Shown here one piece after another: positions 46,751 through 61,114 of a DNA stretch of 64,000 nucleotides. Every line of letters starts with the position of its first letter. Positions within the stretch are counted from its first letter, which is position 1. The DNA comes from Lotus japonicus (lineage: Eukaryota; Streptophyta; Magnoliopsida; Fabales; Fabaceae): assembly GCF_012489685.1 (NCBI RefSeq), contig NC_080046.1:65115984-65179983 (forward strand). The letters are read 5' to 3'. The notes under the pieces are model-generated. The model saw nothing but the letters and a program-made list of their open reading frames with translations, ran no database searches and was not told the origin of the DNA. Position numbers and translations under genes: made by a program.

Positions 46751-48449
46751 ACATATAAGAACACAACAACAGTAGTCTCATACCGAAAGACTTGGGTTTG
46801 GTTCTTCGGATTACAACGAATTGACACGACTCACCACTAGATACTGCACTTGTCATCACACTATTCATTCTTCATCCATAGCTACAACTACAACCGCATG
46901 CATTCAAACTTTCAGGTTCATGTTCTCTGCTCCCACACTCTGAGCTCTTGTCTTTTGTGCACTCTTTCATTCGTTCAGCTTGAGATCTTTTGTTTTTTCA
47001 TATGGGGTTTACTGTTTCAGCTGCCACCATTCAAAGTTGGATGCTTTTCGACTTTTCATGATTGCCCTTTAAGTTTCCTAGTTGATTCTTCTTCTGGGGC
47101 ATTGCTTTCTATCACTGTTTTTTAGTTTTTTTTCACTTTTTCCTTCAGTGTTCTTCAGGGTAAGTAAGATCCGGGTCTTGAAAAAAATGGCGGAAAGCCT
47201 TTGAATTTCTTGTCACAGAAGAACAATAAATTCAAAATAGACGTTTTAGCTGGGATTTTTAATTTTTGAGTTGCGTTTTGGAGTGAAACTTTACTCTTCT
47301 TTAAATGACTATAAAGAGTGTCTGAATTGGGTTAGATCTGATTGAAACGGTTTGTGAGTTGTTTTTTTCCTCTTTCATTGTCGGTGGAAATTGTTTCTAC
47401 TCTTTTTCTCCCCCTTAATTTTTCTATGGAGTTTGTTGTGAATGGAAGACTTTTGGTTTCAGGTTTAGTAGTTCTTTCTGTGTGCTGAACAGCTGTGAAT
47501 ATTTCCAATTTTTTTATGTGATCAGGGGAAAATCTAATGTTTGAGGTTCTGTTTCCGTGTTCCTAGATGCTTTTGTTTCAAGTTTTGATGCTAGCTTTGG
47601 AAATTGCTTGGGTTGCTTCATTTCTGAGCATGTTTATTATATTTTATATGGAAGTTTTGGTTGGTGTTGTTAGATAGAGGGGTGTAGATTCAGCTAGCAG
47701 GGACATGCTTTTGGTGTCATCGCCAATGTTCTATGCATGTTTCTTCCTGTGAAATTTCAATTGATCCTTCTCTATCTTCAATTCACAAGTATTAGCTCCT
47801 ATATCAGTTGACACGTGGCACTTGCATGAATGTCATGTTGTGCTCGAGGTTTTTGTGAATTGTATGAAAGAAGGTCATTCAGTTCTGTTTAGTACTGATG
47901 CATGTCCTTTTGGACCGTAGGTAGTGTTCACTAGCAATTCAGCTAAAAAACAATGTATTTTGTTTTGTGCTTAAGAACTTAGAATGTGGAAACTTGAAAT
48001 TTTGTTGTTTTGACTAGCTGGCTTTATTGTTGATGCCAAATTATGCCATGTGCTTGGAACTTTGATCGTGCTGTTTTATACTCTTTGATTCAGTTACCTG
48101 CTTCAGTGCTTCTCACGTTATGAATGATTAGTTTTGAAAAGTATATTGAAGCAAATAATATCTCAAACATTGGCTTGAAATAGCTTCTGAGTCTTTATGT
48201 CTTGGCAAACAGTTTGTGATGAAGACTGAATAAAAGATTTGATTTTCCATGACGACTATCAAATCATTGAGATGGCTGATGAGGAAAAAGAGTGGCTTGT
48301 CTGATGGGGTCTGTCCTCTTTTCTTCTATCTCATTACGTTGTTACTTTTAGGAGAGTTTCTGTTCAACAATCTTTTGATTCTGAAGATATGGGTGTAGCT
48401 TTAATATTTTAACATTATTTTATTTTAGCAGGGAAAATCAAGTTGGAAG
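46751..48449 (+). promoter_or_regulatory. Promoter, leader exon and leader intron of the DUF707 gene
   Basis: A TATA-like word (ACATATAAGA, 46751-46760) is followed by a probable leader exon ending at about 47159 (CAGG|GTAAGTAAG). A 1.27-kb intron reaches the acceptor TTTTAGCAG at 48431, and 18 bases later the main ATG follows. If transcription starts near 46785, the leader includes a 91-codon upstream open frame at 46850-47125. This is inferred from splice signals only. Confidence 0.45.
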
Positions 48450-51400
48450 ATGAAACAGCTGCCTTTCATGGCAGTTGTGTGTACAGTAATGTTGTTCATT
48501 GTGTATAGAACTACAAAGTATCAATATCACCAAGAAGAGGTACGAGATCAGTAGAATTCCTTTGGATAGAATTATATATTTATATGTATGTCATGTCTAA
48601 GAGTCAAAATGTTGATTAAATTAAACACACCAATTTAGCATCTTATTAAGGATATATTAGTACTGCTTTATCCATAGAGTCCTATAACGTGTAAATAGGC
48701 CATTTGATCAGAAATTTTGTCAAATCATTTCCGGAAACATTAGACTACTAAACTCTTTCCTTCCTTACCATTAAGAATAGTGCAGGCATAGTGTGTTGAA
48801 GAATGTGTTTAGAAGAGTGTGTTGCTAGCATTTCTCTACAATTAAATGGTGCATTGTATTCTTGTGCTAACTTATTTTCTTTTCCTTATTTGTTTATCAT
48901 ATACCACAATTAGATTGACAGACAATGGAGTTTCTGGGGAGAGACAAAGGTAAAAACTTCGATATCAGTTTACTTGCCCAACTAGCTTTCTGATTCTTCA
49001 TTTTCCAGTTTTAATCTTTGATGTGCTACAAGCAAAGTTCATGCCGGTTATAGTAAATGATGGAAATAGTTGCTTTCAAAATTTGGAATCGGTTTGGCTG
49101 TTTTACAATCCTTGTAGCAATATGATTTTGTATCTTGGATATATTTTTCATTCCAGTTGGTACTTTTTTCTGCCCCTTCAGGCATATCCCGCAACTTCTA
49201 GGATGTTGAGAGGCTTGCCACGAGGTATAATACATGCTAGTTCAGATCTTGAGCTAAAGCCATTATGGTTGAGAAGTAATTCAAGGTCAAAGGTGAGCAG
49301 TTTTTGTATTGTTCTTCTATATTTTAGTTCTACTGAAAATTATTGTGTTTCCTGAGCTGACAAATAGATTGTTTGCTTGATGGTGATTATGAAATTGCAG
49401 GCTAGTGTTTACTCCAATCGTAACTTGCTGGCAGTTCCAGTTGGTATTAAGCAAAAGCGTAATGTTGATATCATGGTGCAAAAGGTATTAGTGATGATTG
49501 CTTAGATTATCATAATTATTTGAATCAGCATTTCTTATCATATTTCTTTTGTTTCAGTTCCTTTCAGCAAATTTTACTATTATTTTGTTCCATTATGATG
49601 GCAATGTGGATGGATGGTTGAATCTTGGCTGGAGTAGCAAAGCCGCACATATTGTTGCACAGAATCAAACAAAGTGGTAAGTACAAGACTGATCACTTCT
49701 GAAAACCCTGTATTGTGAATCATATGTCCCATGTAGGGATATTCTTTAATTATTTTGAGGAAACTATAAGTGTAAATGGGGCAAACTATGTCTTCATTTA
49801 TGTATTTTTTTTTTTGAAAATCAAGATGTCAGCATGAGCCAGTTAGACGCAATAAACACTGAAAATTGGGTTAACACTTTGGCTTTTGTCAACTTATTTA
49901 AATCAAAGTCTTAATTTATTTTTCCTCTTTCTGCCTTGGAACCGTCATTCAAATTGAAAAAATATTAATGTAATGCTAATGCCTTTTGCCATGGGAATCC
50001 TCTAGTTAGATGATGAATTGTGGAATCTACCACACTACCACTGCTTAACCCTGGATTGCTCAATATGTGTTCATTATGTTGTTGTAGAAATTTAATTAAT
50101 TATATTCATACTAGGAGTATTGCGTAAGCAATTGCAACTTCAAGAATTTTCTCACAATGCCATGTGTGTCACGGTAAACATGCACTTTGAGAATACTCTA
50201 TAACTGAGGTAGAGTTCAAGAGTGAAGAGTGAATCCTGGTCATATAATGTAAAAGTATCCTTATTTTCCATCCAACATGGGCCCTAGGTTGCTTTGTCCT
50301 GCACCATAATGCTATACATTTCCCAATTGAGACTCAATAAACAATTAAACATATATGCATGGTGATTCTTCAACTCATAATGGATTACATAACTATGGTA
50401 GTTTCCAAGTAAAGTATAAAAAAGTTAAACATTATATTTTAATTTTCTAAAACTGCGATATTAATTCGTGAATTCTTTCTCAGGTGGTTTGCAAAAAGAT
50501 TTTTACATCCAGATATAGTTTCTATTTATGATTATATCTTTCTGTGGGATGAGGATTTAGGAGTGCAGCATTTTTCTCCATCAAGGTATGAGTAATGTTT
50601 GTTGCTCTTTGCAGTGGTATTTTGATATTTGTGTGCAGTCTGCTTCCACTTTGAATGGTTACCATTTTATACTAGAATGGACCTGCAATGCTGGTGCAAA
50701 TGTAACAATTTTTTTTTATCCAATTTCATGTGATAGGTTTTCCCCCTCCTTTTAAAATTTGAAAGCTGAATGAAGATCGACTTTGAATTTTCTGCCTCTT
50801 CAATATACTTGTGTTGCAAGATCTATTATCCTTGTTAGATTGCTAAGAAATCTTTGTTTGTCTGAGATGGTGGTAGACAAAGAGGATATTTGTTGGATTT
50901 ATATTCTCATTTTAGATCTTGTAATAGAAGTAATGGAAGAATTAATATAAACTTCTGATTTTGCAGATACATTAAAATTATAAAGGAAGAAGGTTTGGAG
51001 ATATCCCAACCAGCTCTTGATCCAAATTCAACTGAGATACATCATAGAATCACAGTCCGAGCTAGAAGCAAGAAAGTTCATAGGTAACTTATTGACATTG
51101 TTAGAGACCATCTATATGCACTAACTAGTAAGTGCTGATCATACTTACACTGGATGTTTTCGTCAATGCAGACGAGTCTATGAGCGCAGGGGCAATACAA
51201 GATGTTCAGATGCAAGTGAAGGGCCTCCATGCACTGGGTAACTACTTTCTTTTGACCTGGTGGAGCTGTGTAATTTTTCAAGATATTGTTTGTGTTGTAT
51301 CCTGTTCATGCATGTTATCATTCTGACATCTGGCACCTAGATGGCAGTATATGTTTAATTTGTTCTGGTGTTCAATCGCCTGCATTTGTGTATTTGTAAT

Positions 51401-53571
51401 GACTAATACGAAAAAAGCAATTGATTGTCAACTCTGACAAGACAGGTTTGGATTTAATAACAACAAAAAAGTTAAGCACTTTGGAAATGTGATATCAAGC
51501 CAACTTAATATCTATCTCTTAGATGACTAACCTAAAATTATTTTCTTAGGTACAAAGGATGGGTGCTGGGTTATTTTTTTACTCCCTTTTTTCATAGTTT
51601 CGCGCATCTAGGATGATGATGCATAGTAGGTTTGAAAAGGTTTTCATACAAGTATATGGAGTAATCTGTAACCCGTTGGCCGTTAATAGTTCTTTCGGCA
51701 AGAGGACAATTTTAGAATGTATATTTGAATTTTATTTGGGTGTAATCTTTGAAATGCAAGCACTTGGATCTTCTCATAAATTTTGAGTTTGTAATTACAT
51801 TTCTTAATCTGTGTGTAAACCTTAAATGGCACTTAAAAAGAAAAGAATGGAGTATGTTTTAATTTTATGACTAACTTTGTATTACCCTATGTTTTCCTTC
51901 AGTCTTTTGATTTCGTATAGTTATGCTAAATCTTGGTATGCATATTTATAATCGTGCAATGAATGACACAAAAATCTTCAATACAACTTGTATAGGTTTG
52001 TAGAAGGTATGGCTCCAGTTTTCTCTCGATCTGCCTGGTATTGTACATGGCATCTTATACAGGTAATATTCTTCCCGTATCTCATACAACATAGCAATAT
52101 TAACTGTTTTCTGAGTTCTGACCAAAGACAAGTGGTGAAAGTCTTTCAAAATTATCCAAAAATACTGTTCTGCGACATACTGTGGACCACTTCTGTTTTT
52201 GTCCTAAAATTCATTATTGTTGTGTTCTTCCATATCATTTTTCAATTTAATTTGCTTGCATTTTATTATGATTGACTTCTTGTAACCTTGTCTCTTTTGT
52301 ATTTTTAGTCAATTTTTGCCAAAGTTTACTAATAGATCAAAATGTTTCGTGTTCATTCAACATTTGTAACCCATTGTTTGTGTTTTCTTCAGAATGACCT
52401 TGTACATGGATGGGGAATGGATATGAAACTAGGATATTGTGCACAGGTGAGACTTCCACATTTTCTGAACTATGTTTATTACTTCTGGTGGTCCTAAACT
52501 TACTTTAATTTTATTTTCCGATTGGAGCTCCTCCTGAATAGCTGGTTCTGTCTTTCTCTACGGTTCTCATCGCCATGTGATGCAACTGTTTTTGTTCTTA
52601 GTAGTGAAAAATATAGCCAATCAACTAGCATATACTGCAGTCTTTGAATGATCCACCAATTTTGCAGTAATCTTTTTTGATTAGCTGAAAGCGCTAGTCT
52701 CTAATATCATCTTATATGACGTATTCTTTTAGTCTTGTACACCTTTTCACATGACAGCTTTAGTATGTCAATTTGGAATGCATCAGGCCCTCCATATAAT
52801 CAACTGATCATGCGTATATCCGGCTGATCTGCACTTAATTCTTTTGCTGTCTTCTTTAAGCGTCTTTTTCTACTTAACAAGTATCATTCATGAGATCATT
52901 GTCATTTTTCAGGGTGATCGAACTAAAAAAGTGGGAGTTGTTGATAGTGAATATGTTGTTCATAAGGGAATACAGACCCTGGGTGGGAGTGATCATGGTA
53001 CAACAAAGGTATTTGCTTCCTCTCTAAATGTTGGAATTGCTTTTGTTTCCATTAGCTAAGGATCAAGTGTACCGTTTTTTTAAAGTTTGCTGTTGATTTT
53101 TTATTTCTTGTAATAGTGATATTTATTTTCCCTTTTTGCAGGTTTCAAAACTTAAAAAGACAACTACGGTACCGCTTTTATTTTAATGACATTTAGATTG
53201 TTTTCTCGGTGATTCTATATCTCATTTTACTATCCTAGTGTTTCTAAAGTTCACTTTGTTGTCTATTTTCTATACTTTCCTTAGCAGAAACAAGGTGGAG
53301 CAGCAATTGATATGCGAGCTGAGGTGAGGCTTTTGAGCTATAGTTACTTTCAAAACCAAGTGTTGCATTAATTGATCAATGAATAAAACTTGCCAATGAC
53401 ACTGTTTACATCTTAATATGGATTGAACAGATACGAAGACAGTCAACATGGGAACTTGAAATCTTCAAAAAGCGTTGGAATGAAGCTGTTTCTGTGGACA
53501 AAAACTGGGTTGATCCATTTAGGAGTAGAACTGACCAAAGACGCATTAGAAGATGGCGCGGCACCCATTAA
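48450..53571 (+). CDS. DUF707 family type II membrane protein
   Basis: Fourteen coding exons (48450-48539, 48914-48949, 49182-49292, 49401-49484, 49558-49676, 50484-50585, 50967-51083, 51172-51237, 51996-52062, 52393-52446, 52913-53008, 53142-53168, 53288-53323, 53431-53571) encode 381 codons. An N-terminal hydrophobic anchor (FMAVVCTVMLFIVY) fits a Golgi type II topology. The body has the hallmark run of the plant DUF707 family: ARYs-free start GLPRGIIHASSDLELKPLW, FTIILFHYDGNVDGW, and the acidic motif DYIFLWDEDLG, which recalls the DxD motifs of glycosyltransferases. Further conserved parts are GFVEGMAPVFSRSAWYCTWH and NDLVHGWGMDMKLGYCAQ. The family's biochemical activity is not established. 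The acceptor before 53288 is a TAGCAG tandem site, so forms with or without one Gln are expected. Confidence 0.9.
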
Positions 53572-54652
53572 CTCATGTTAAGCTTCATAATTCACAGGCA
53601 TTAATTACGTTTATTCATAGGCATACATTAGTTTGTGTACGTAGCTGAGTGAATTCTTATATAGTGTTAGCTGAGTGAATTCTTAATACATTCAATTTTG
53701 AAAAAGAACAGGTTCACCTTTCTATTCTTTTGTTGTTATGGTGTCCCTACCACCCTTCTTTCCTTTTCCTTTTTTTATTGCATGCAGTAATGGTATATGC
53801 AGCTTAGTATTATCATTATAGATTAAAAAAAAAAGTTTGCCATCATTTAGTGCTTTTCGGTGGTTGATGTTAAAGTTTTGGTTATTATTGTCATGTAGTT
53901 TGTTGTCTCTCTCAATCTTCTCCTACAAGCATCTTGTATGTGTATTGACCTATTTGATTTTACAAGCTGGTTAGGTAGGAAGATAACACTTCATAAAAGC
54001 ATTAACTTATGAATGATGTAAATTTAAGTAATGGTGGTTAGTAGTACTTTAATAATTTAGGTATAAAGAATGTGTTAATTAGTGGAAGATTATCGGCACA
54101 AATTGATTATTGAACTTGAGGCGTATTAGTACTAGTACTTATGATCTAGGTGTAGCAGGGTTTAGTCCCGTTGATTTTCTCATTTTCTTGGGGGAAAAGG
54201 TAATGTTGATTTTTGAGTTGAAAATTGCAAGGGTCTAGAAGGATATGAAAGAGCGTATAAGGCACGTTTGCGTGGCTGCCTGCCAATGTTGGTCGTTAAA
54301 CATTCCATATAGTTTGATATTGTGTTCTTAACCTACGACTTTGCTAAGTTGTGTATTCTATTTCGTTATTATAAAATCGTTGGATTGGATGTATGAAATA
54401 TGATAAAAAAAAGTTCGATATGATTGTGTACATCCAGAGTTTATTTCTTTTTTACATTAGAAAGACCGGTCACAGGATTGATTCATGGACATTCCATTCC
54501 TTAACCCATATATTTTCAGCTCTAACTACTTGAATTATTATTCGGGGACACATCTAAAGTTAATTTAATGATGGAGAAGTTTTCACTAAAAAGTTAAATA
54601 AATATAAAAATACATGTACAAGATAACTAAGTTATAAATTTAGAATCATTGA
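53572..54652. other. 3' flank and intergenic DNA
   Basis: This is the 3' untranslated region of the DUF707 gene, with a short direct repeat GCTGAGTGAATTCTTA near 53644 and 53670, followed by AT-rich spacer. No gene is seen. Confidence 0.55.
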
Positions 54653-54661
54653 TAAAATTTA

Positions 54662-54988
54662 GGCTTAATTCCAGTTTGAGCCCCTGATGTTTCACAAATG
54701 TGTGATCTGCATCCCCTGTGTTTAAAATGTGCGGTCAAACTCCTTCATGTTTCTAAAACGGTCGATTGAAACCCTTCCGTCCATCTCTGTTAGTTGACCA
54801 AACGGAAATACTGATGTGTCACTTATTTAATTCATAAAATATAAGCTACTAATTGGTGACGAAAATAATCCGGAAGGGCATCAATCTCACAATTTAAATA
54901 GATCAGGGAGCTTGACCGCACATTTTAAACACGGAGGATGCAAACCGCACATTTGTGAAACATCAGGGGCTCAAACTTGAATTAAGCC
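54662..54988. mobile_element. Short Mutator-like MITE (family 1)
   Basis: This 327-bp element has inverted ends starting GGCTTAATTCCAGTTTGAGC. It is flanked by a perfect 9-bp duplication TAAAATTTA (54653-54661 and 54989-54997). Its ends match those of the 1762-bp element at 6778-8539, so it is a short internal-deletion relative. It has no coding capacity. Confidence 0.85.
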
Positions 54989-54997
54989 TAAAATTTA

Positions 54998-56093
54998 AGA
55001 GTAAACTATAATAGTGTTCTTCCAGAAACTGAGAAAAAAATACTTTGATCCTTATACGGTGGTGGTAAGATGTGGGAAAATCAATTTTGATTATATAGTG
55101 AAATGATCAAACTTGTATAAAGATGTGGGAAACTCAATTTTGATTATATAGTGAAATGATCAAACTTGTATTTATTGAGTTTAATATGCATACTGTAGAG
55201 CCTCCGAGATAATGGTTATGTTTGACAGTCTCTATATTATTAAAATTGTTAATTTTGTCTTTGCTCACCCAGATATTAGATAAGTTAAGCCTTTATTTTG
55301 GTCGCCCTGGTTGACCAACACGATAATGAGTCTTATGACCAATTGGGCTGACCAAAACATGAGTCCCCATTCCCAGTTTGGCATGCAATGTCAAGTTTAA
55401 TACGTCTAAAGTAAATGTAATGAAACATTTAATAATAAAATGGTCAGATCCGAGATGCAAGGCAAGCAATCCAAGACAAATATTCGTCTTTTGTACCGTT
55501 TATGGTCGAGATGAAGTATTTTAGACTTGTGTAACCACTGCTCGATCCTTTTAAGTTTTAAAACTCAAATCATTTTGATCAGAGAGTAATCACGTTCTAG
55601 TAGTTATGATTTGATCATCAAAACATAAAACAAGTCACAACTCTTAATATAACAAACTTCTTTACAATTTATCGTTTCGTCTAATATATTTTATGAGATT
55701 CGAACTTGTTCTCTATCATTATAGAGTTCTTGGAGTTGTTGGTAAAAATTATTTTTTAATTTTAAACAAAATCACTCTAAAATTCAATCATTCTAATTCA
55801 ATAGTATTTATTAAAAAATTAAAATAATTTGATGATAACAACGTTGAAAAGGAGTTGTTCTCTCTTGGCTCCCTTCAAAGTGTACTAAGCTGACCAAAGA
55901 CCATTCCTGTGTCTGAATTGCTGCCTTTTTCATTTTGTTTTTCTTCTTGTTGTTTATCATCCAGCCATTCATTCCCTTGCATAACAAGATTCAATATTGG
56001 AAATCCTTGAGTTCTTGAGTTCCAGATCTTTGCATAGTCTCTCTGGTTCCAATTCCGAGGCTGCTTTCTTGCTACCACCGTCATCTTCCTCTC
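54998..56093. other. Intergenic DNA with a small tandem duplication; SCAMP upstream region
   Basis: At about 55068-55172 a unit of about 53 bp (AGATGTGGGAAAATCAATTT onward) occurs twice. The end, about 55860-56093, is the probable leader of the SCAMP gene. No other gene is seen. Confidence 0.55.
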
Positions 56094-59000
56094 ATGGCCG
56101 GCCGCTACGACAAGAACCCCTTTGATGAAGAAGAAGTCAATCCCTTCTCTGTAAGTCCCTCTTGCTCCTTCCCAACTGTGCTGCTTTAGGAAAGTTTAGT
56201 TTTTTTCAACTGGGCATGCTCTTTTTTGTGAATTCAATCTCGTTATGTGGTGTTTGACCTTGTAATACTAGTTGTATTACTGTTTTGGATTTTGGGATGA
56301 AGATTCTCGTGGTTGGTTGTCCGTTGACCTGTTTGATTTTTGGATTACTATTAAGGTAGTTCTAGATTTTTGTTTAATTTTATTTTCCATGAAGGAACTT
56401 ATGTTTTCTGCTAAACATGTTTCACAAGGCCTATGGACTTGCTTGCATTGAAGAAACTATAGAACTGTATGTAAATATTTCCATTAAGTACCTAAGTGAT
56501 ACTTTTTTTGGTATGTTTATCTGTATTCTATGTAAAATACATTGGTGATGAAGTACTAGTAATCTTCAAGTTAAACGAATCTCATAGTAAAAAACTATCA
56601 TAATAAGTGGATGTAGCTGACCACCATAGGCATAGGAGTTTGCTTCTTTGAAGTTCATGAGAGTATCAAGAAAGAAGAAGTAACCAGTATAAGATCTTCT
56701 AGTCTCCAAGCAGCCTACCTAGTTCGAGTATTTGTATAGTGACCTTGTATACAATTGTGCGCCATGAGAGTCAGTCGCTTTCCAATCTGAACTGAAATGG
56801 ACACATTGGAGATGACTAGCCAAAAGATTAGGTTGAGTAAACATGAGATATTGCGGAGCTCCAACAAGGCATCACTACTGTGTTGGGAGAAGTGGAGTAT
56901 TTGGTGCTGCTTATATGTCTTGGATGGAAGGGGAGTCTTGGCAGTGTTTGCATTGGGTAAACCATTCTTCTGGTGGAGTTCTACTGCATGCATAGTTTGA
57001 TGGAAAAATAGCCCCATGTAGGATAGTGAGCAAAACGTCCAAGCTTACAACATATATAAAAGCTGGGAAGGGGAAAGCTATCTCATGCTTTGCTCATACA
57101 TGGGCTTTAATGTGGGCTTGTATCGCTTGTTAATTGGCAACGAACCTTCATTTTGTTAAAAAAAAAGACTTTTTGAAAAAGGAGAATAAAAAACCTTGTC
57201 AGCAGAATCGACTAGAGTCACTAGACTGTTGGCGATGATTTTCCAGTTGAACTGGCCACTTTGGTCCAATTTTTCTTTATCAATTATGATGACGAAAAAG
57301 TAATGGTGTATTTGCACATGAGGAATTAGAGTTTGAGGATTTTAGAATTTGGGGGTTGGGGCCATGGGACATTGTATTCCCAGTTGGAATCTTTTATGTT
57401 TACTTGCTTCTTAAATCTAAGTTCGGATTTTTTTGTCCTGGTAAAATTTTGCAACACATGCTCTTGCATGATGCTTCAAATTTTTTATACACTAACAGGA
57501 TCCAGCTGTGAAGGGAAAAACATCAAGCCAATCAAATTATAGTGGGGGTGCATTTTACACCACAGTGAGTTTGTTAAACCCAACCAAAAAATAATATTTT
57601 GTATGCATGATGTGTTTCTCTTTCTTTCTGTTTTCTTTTTTAATCTTGTTTTTCAACACCATAGTGCATCAGGGAACAGTCTTGTTTGTTTAGTTTAGTG
57701 TGCTACCTTGTAATGGAAATATCATTTGCAAAGTAGGAGTCATAAACAAACTATACTCTGCTTTGATCCTTGTGCTTGCTGAACTTCAAGGCCTGGGCCC
57801 ATGACCGACTTTCTTTTTTATGAAGTTCAATCCATGAGAAATGCTTCTGTCATTCATTCTTCTCAGCATAATTAGCCATAGAAATTTTTGATCATGAATC
57901 ATGTCTAATAGTAGACCATTTAAGATACGAGATTACAAGTCATGATATGACATTATGATGTTTTAATCCATGTAACCAACTTCAGTCTAGTGGCAAAAGA
58001 CTTTGGTTATACTTGTTATTGTTTACAATTACAATGATGAATTTTGTCTACCATATTTTATTTCATTTCCTCCCTTTCTACTAGTCAACAACTTCGGTAG
58101 AGCTGAAACAGGTATTAATTAAGACAAATCATCAACTAGTTTTTCCTTGCTTTTTTTCATTCTTAGTATTTAAAAAACAAACCCTTAACCGTGATAAAAA
58201 GATGTGTAATTCACAACATCCTGCCCAAACCTAATGCAAATGTTTTAAATTTTTTCAGAATCCTGGAAGCGTTGCCCCTGCGTCAAACTCAAGGCTTGCA
58301 CCTCTTAATCCTGAACCTGCTGATTATAACTATTTTGGGGCCACCGTTGATATACCTCTTGATTCATCAAAGGTTTGTATAATAAGATTGAGTTTGTTGA
58401 AAAATCCCCAATCCTCTGTTCTTACTTTCTTTATAATTTTAACTTTACTTACATTGTATTACATGTACTGTTTGGAGATTGATTATGGGTTTTCTAATTA
58501 TGATATATTTTAATATTAGGATTTGAAAAAGAAGGAAAAGGAACTCCAAGCCAAGGAGGCTGAATTGAAAAGACGGGAACAGGTATAAAATGAGATTTGA
58601 TGGCTTCTACTCGTACGCTTTATTGGTATATTTTGTATTTTGGTTTTTCTATTTTCTCCTCTTCCCCCTATCTTGTCCATGGTATAATTTTGGTAACCTT
58701 GCATGTGAGAAAAACTAATATTGACAGTGGAGTCTATATTGTATGACAGAGTTAACTAGCTTCAAATTACAAGTTCCTGAAAAAAAAAAAATTAGTGTGG
58801 AAACAGTTAAAGTGAATATTAACAACCCATTTGGTTAAGTTTTCTTAAATTATTGTCATTATTTTGAATACGATTTCTGAATTGTAATTCTACCCTGATT
58901 TAGTGACCAGTTAGATCTTTATAATTACTATACTACTTTTTAAAGTTTGGACATTATGAGGGCATCTGAATTCTGAAATTGTTATGCATAGATTTAGAAG

Positions 59001-61082
59001 TCGGTTGACCTCTAGAATTATGCATCTTAAACATATTATCCCCTACAAATTTGATGACTTATGTTCTATGTTTTGAATGTTTTTGTTGCTATTTATTTAT
59101 TTATTTTCTGATAACTTTGTATATATGAAGCCTTGTCTACTGATTCCTTATTAACTTACAAATGCCTGGAAATTCACCTGCATTTTTATGTTTACCGATC
59201 TATCAAAATGCAGGAAGTCCGACGGAAAGAAGAAGCTGCTGCACGAGGTAATTTACATTTCCAGTACTTATGGTTATTGGCTAGGTTTATTTGTTTCCTC
59301 GGCTGTTACTTGTTTGTGCTTACATTCAATTGAATGGTGGGATAGCACTAATTCTGTAGATAATAGGTGTTCCAATGGTTGTACCAGTCCAACCATTCTA
59401 CACATGCGGACTCATCTCTTAGAAAAGCTTGAACTAATGCTTTTTACTTGAACAATCAATATCTTTGGTTCTGCTTTTGTTCTTAAAGTGTGTGTAAATT
59501 CTATTACATTGTTTTGCAGCTGGCATTGTTCTTGAGGAGAAGAATTGGCCGCCATTTTTTCCAATTATCCATCATGATATTGCTAACGAAATTCCAATTC
59601 ATCTTCAAAGATTGCAATATGTTGCATTTACTTCATTGTTAGGTAAACTATCCTTTCTTTCGTTCTTTTTATCTTTAAATTGTTTTGTGGGACGGGGGTT
59701 ATTGGTTTGCATCATCACAACTTCTTAAGCCAGCAGATGCCCTCATAATGTCAACCGACTTCTAATGAGCATTGGTTATTTCTTTCTTGAGTTGATTCCG
59801 TCTGAAGTCTCTTCTATGCATGTTTTCTGTAGATGATGATGTTGTCCTTTTGTATGATCTATGTCTCTCTCCCTCTCTCTCAATAAGTAAAAGAGAAGTT
59901 GCATATTGCAGTATTGCTATTAATTGGCGTCAATGACTAAAATGTTAAACTCCTATACTGATAAGACAACCTTGTCTTCATTGTTTTCCACGCCCTAAAA
60001 TATATAAATGAAAGGTCCATGAGAAAAGTGAAGGCTTGGATGGAGGTGAAATATATTAGAATAGGTTGTGATATACTGATGAACTAGTTTTGTCTGAATG
60101 ATACCTGGCTGGTTGGAACTAACCTGTTCTGTTTAGTAAATTGAGGCATGATGAATGCATTCTCTTTTTAATTCTTCTTAGCTTGATCAAAATGCTATTT
60201 TGATTTGATTGTGGTTATAATATAGAATGTATCTACAATGTATAGTCATCAGGTCCACATTTATTTTATAACAAAACAAATATGTAATAGGATGTGGTCC
60301 ACAGTGGTCATTGATAAAAATTAAATGATGCAGGATTGGTGTTGTGCCTTACATGGAACGTTGTAGCTGTCACTGCAGCTTGGATTAAGGGAGAAGGTCA
60401 GTTTAGATACAGATCAAGTATCTTTCTCAGTTATTGAATGGCTCGAAATACAAATCTGATGTCCCTTTTTTGTTGTAGGTGTAAAAATATGGTTTCTTGC
60501 TATTATCTACTTCATAGCAGGGGTTCCTGGAGCATACGTCCTGTGGTATCGCCCATTATATCGTGCTTTTAGGTAATCATTTTTTAAAGTTACATGCATT
60601 TGGATGTTTGATTTTTTTTTCTAAATGCCGTTTGATTGTTTTCACTGATTCCTGTATAAAACTTTGAATTATTGAATACAGAAAAATAAAGTAAAACAAG
60701 GGAGCTTTTTTCAATTAAAATTAAAAATAGAAAAATGGAAACGGACACAGAAAATGAAAATATAAAGTGAATAGGCCCTAAACTTTGATTGATCTTGATG
60801 TTGAGCTTGTTCCATTTTTATTTTGCAGGACTGATAGTGCTATGAAGTTTGGATGGTTTTTTCTGTTTTACTTGGTAAAATGACTCTTTCGGTTTATGCA
60901 TATTAGCTATTTGACAAGATTCAATTTGCCTTATTGGTTTTTTCTGCTTACAGCTTCACCTCGGGTTCTGCATCTTAGCTGCAGTTGCTCCTCCTATAGT
61001 TTTCAAAGGAAAATCCCTGACGTACGTTGACTTCAAATATACATATACATATACATACAACACACACACATTTAGTATATAT

Positions 61083-61114
<32 letters not shown>

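Noticed and set aside
56715..57017. Open frames on both strands in SCAMP intron 1
   Set aside because: Intronic, with no domain and no splice connection to the SCAMP exons; they look like chance frames.
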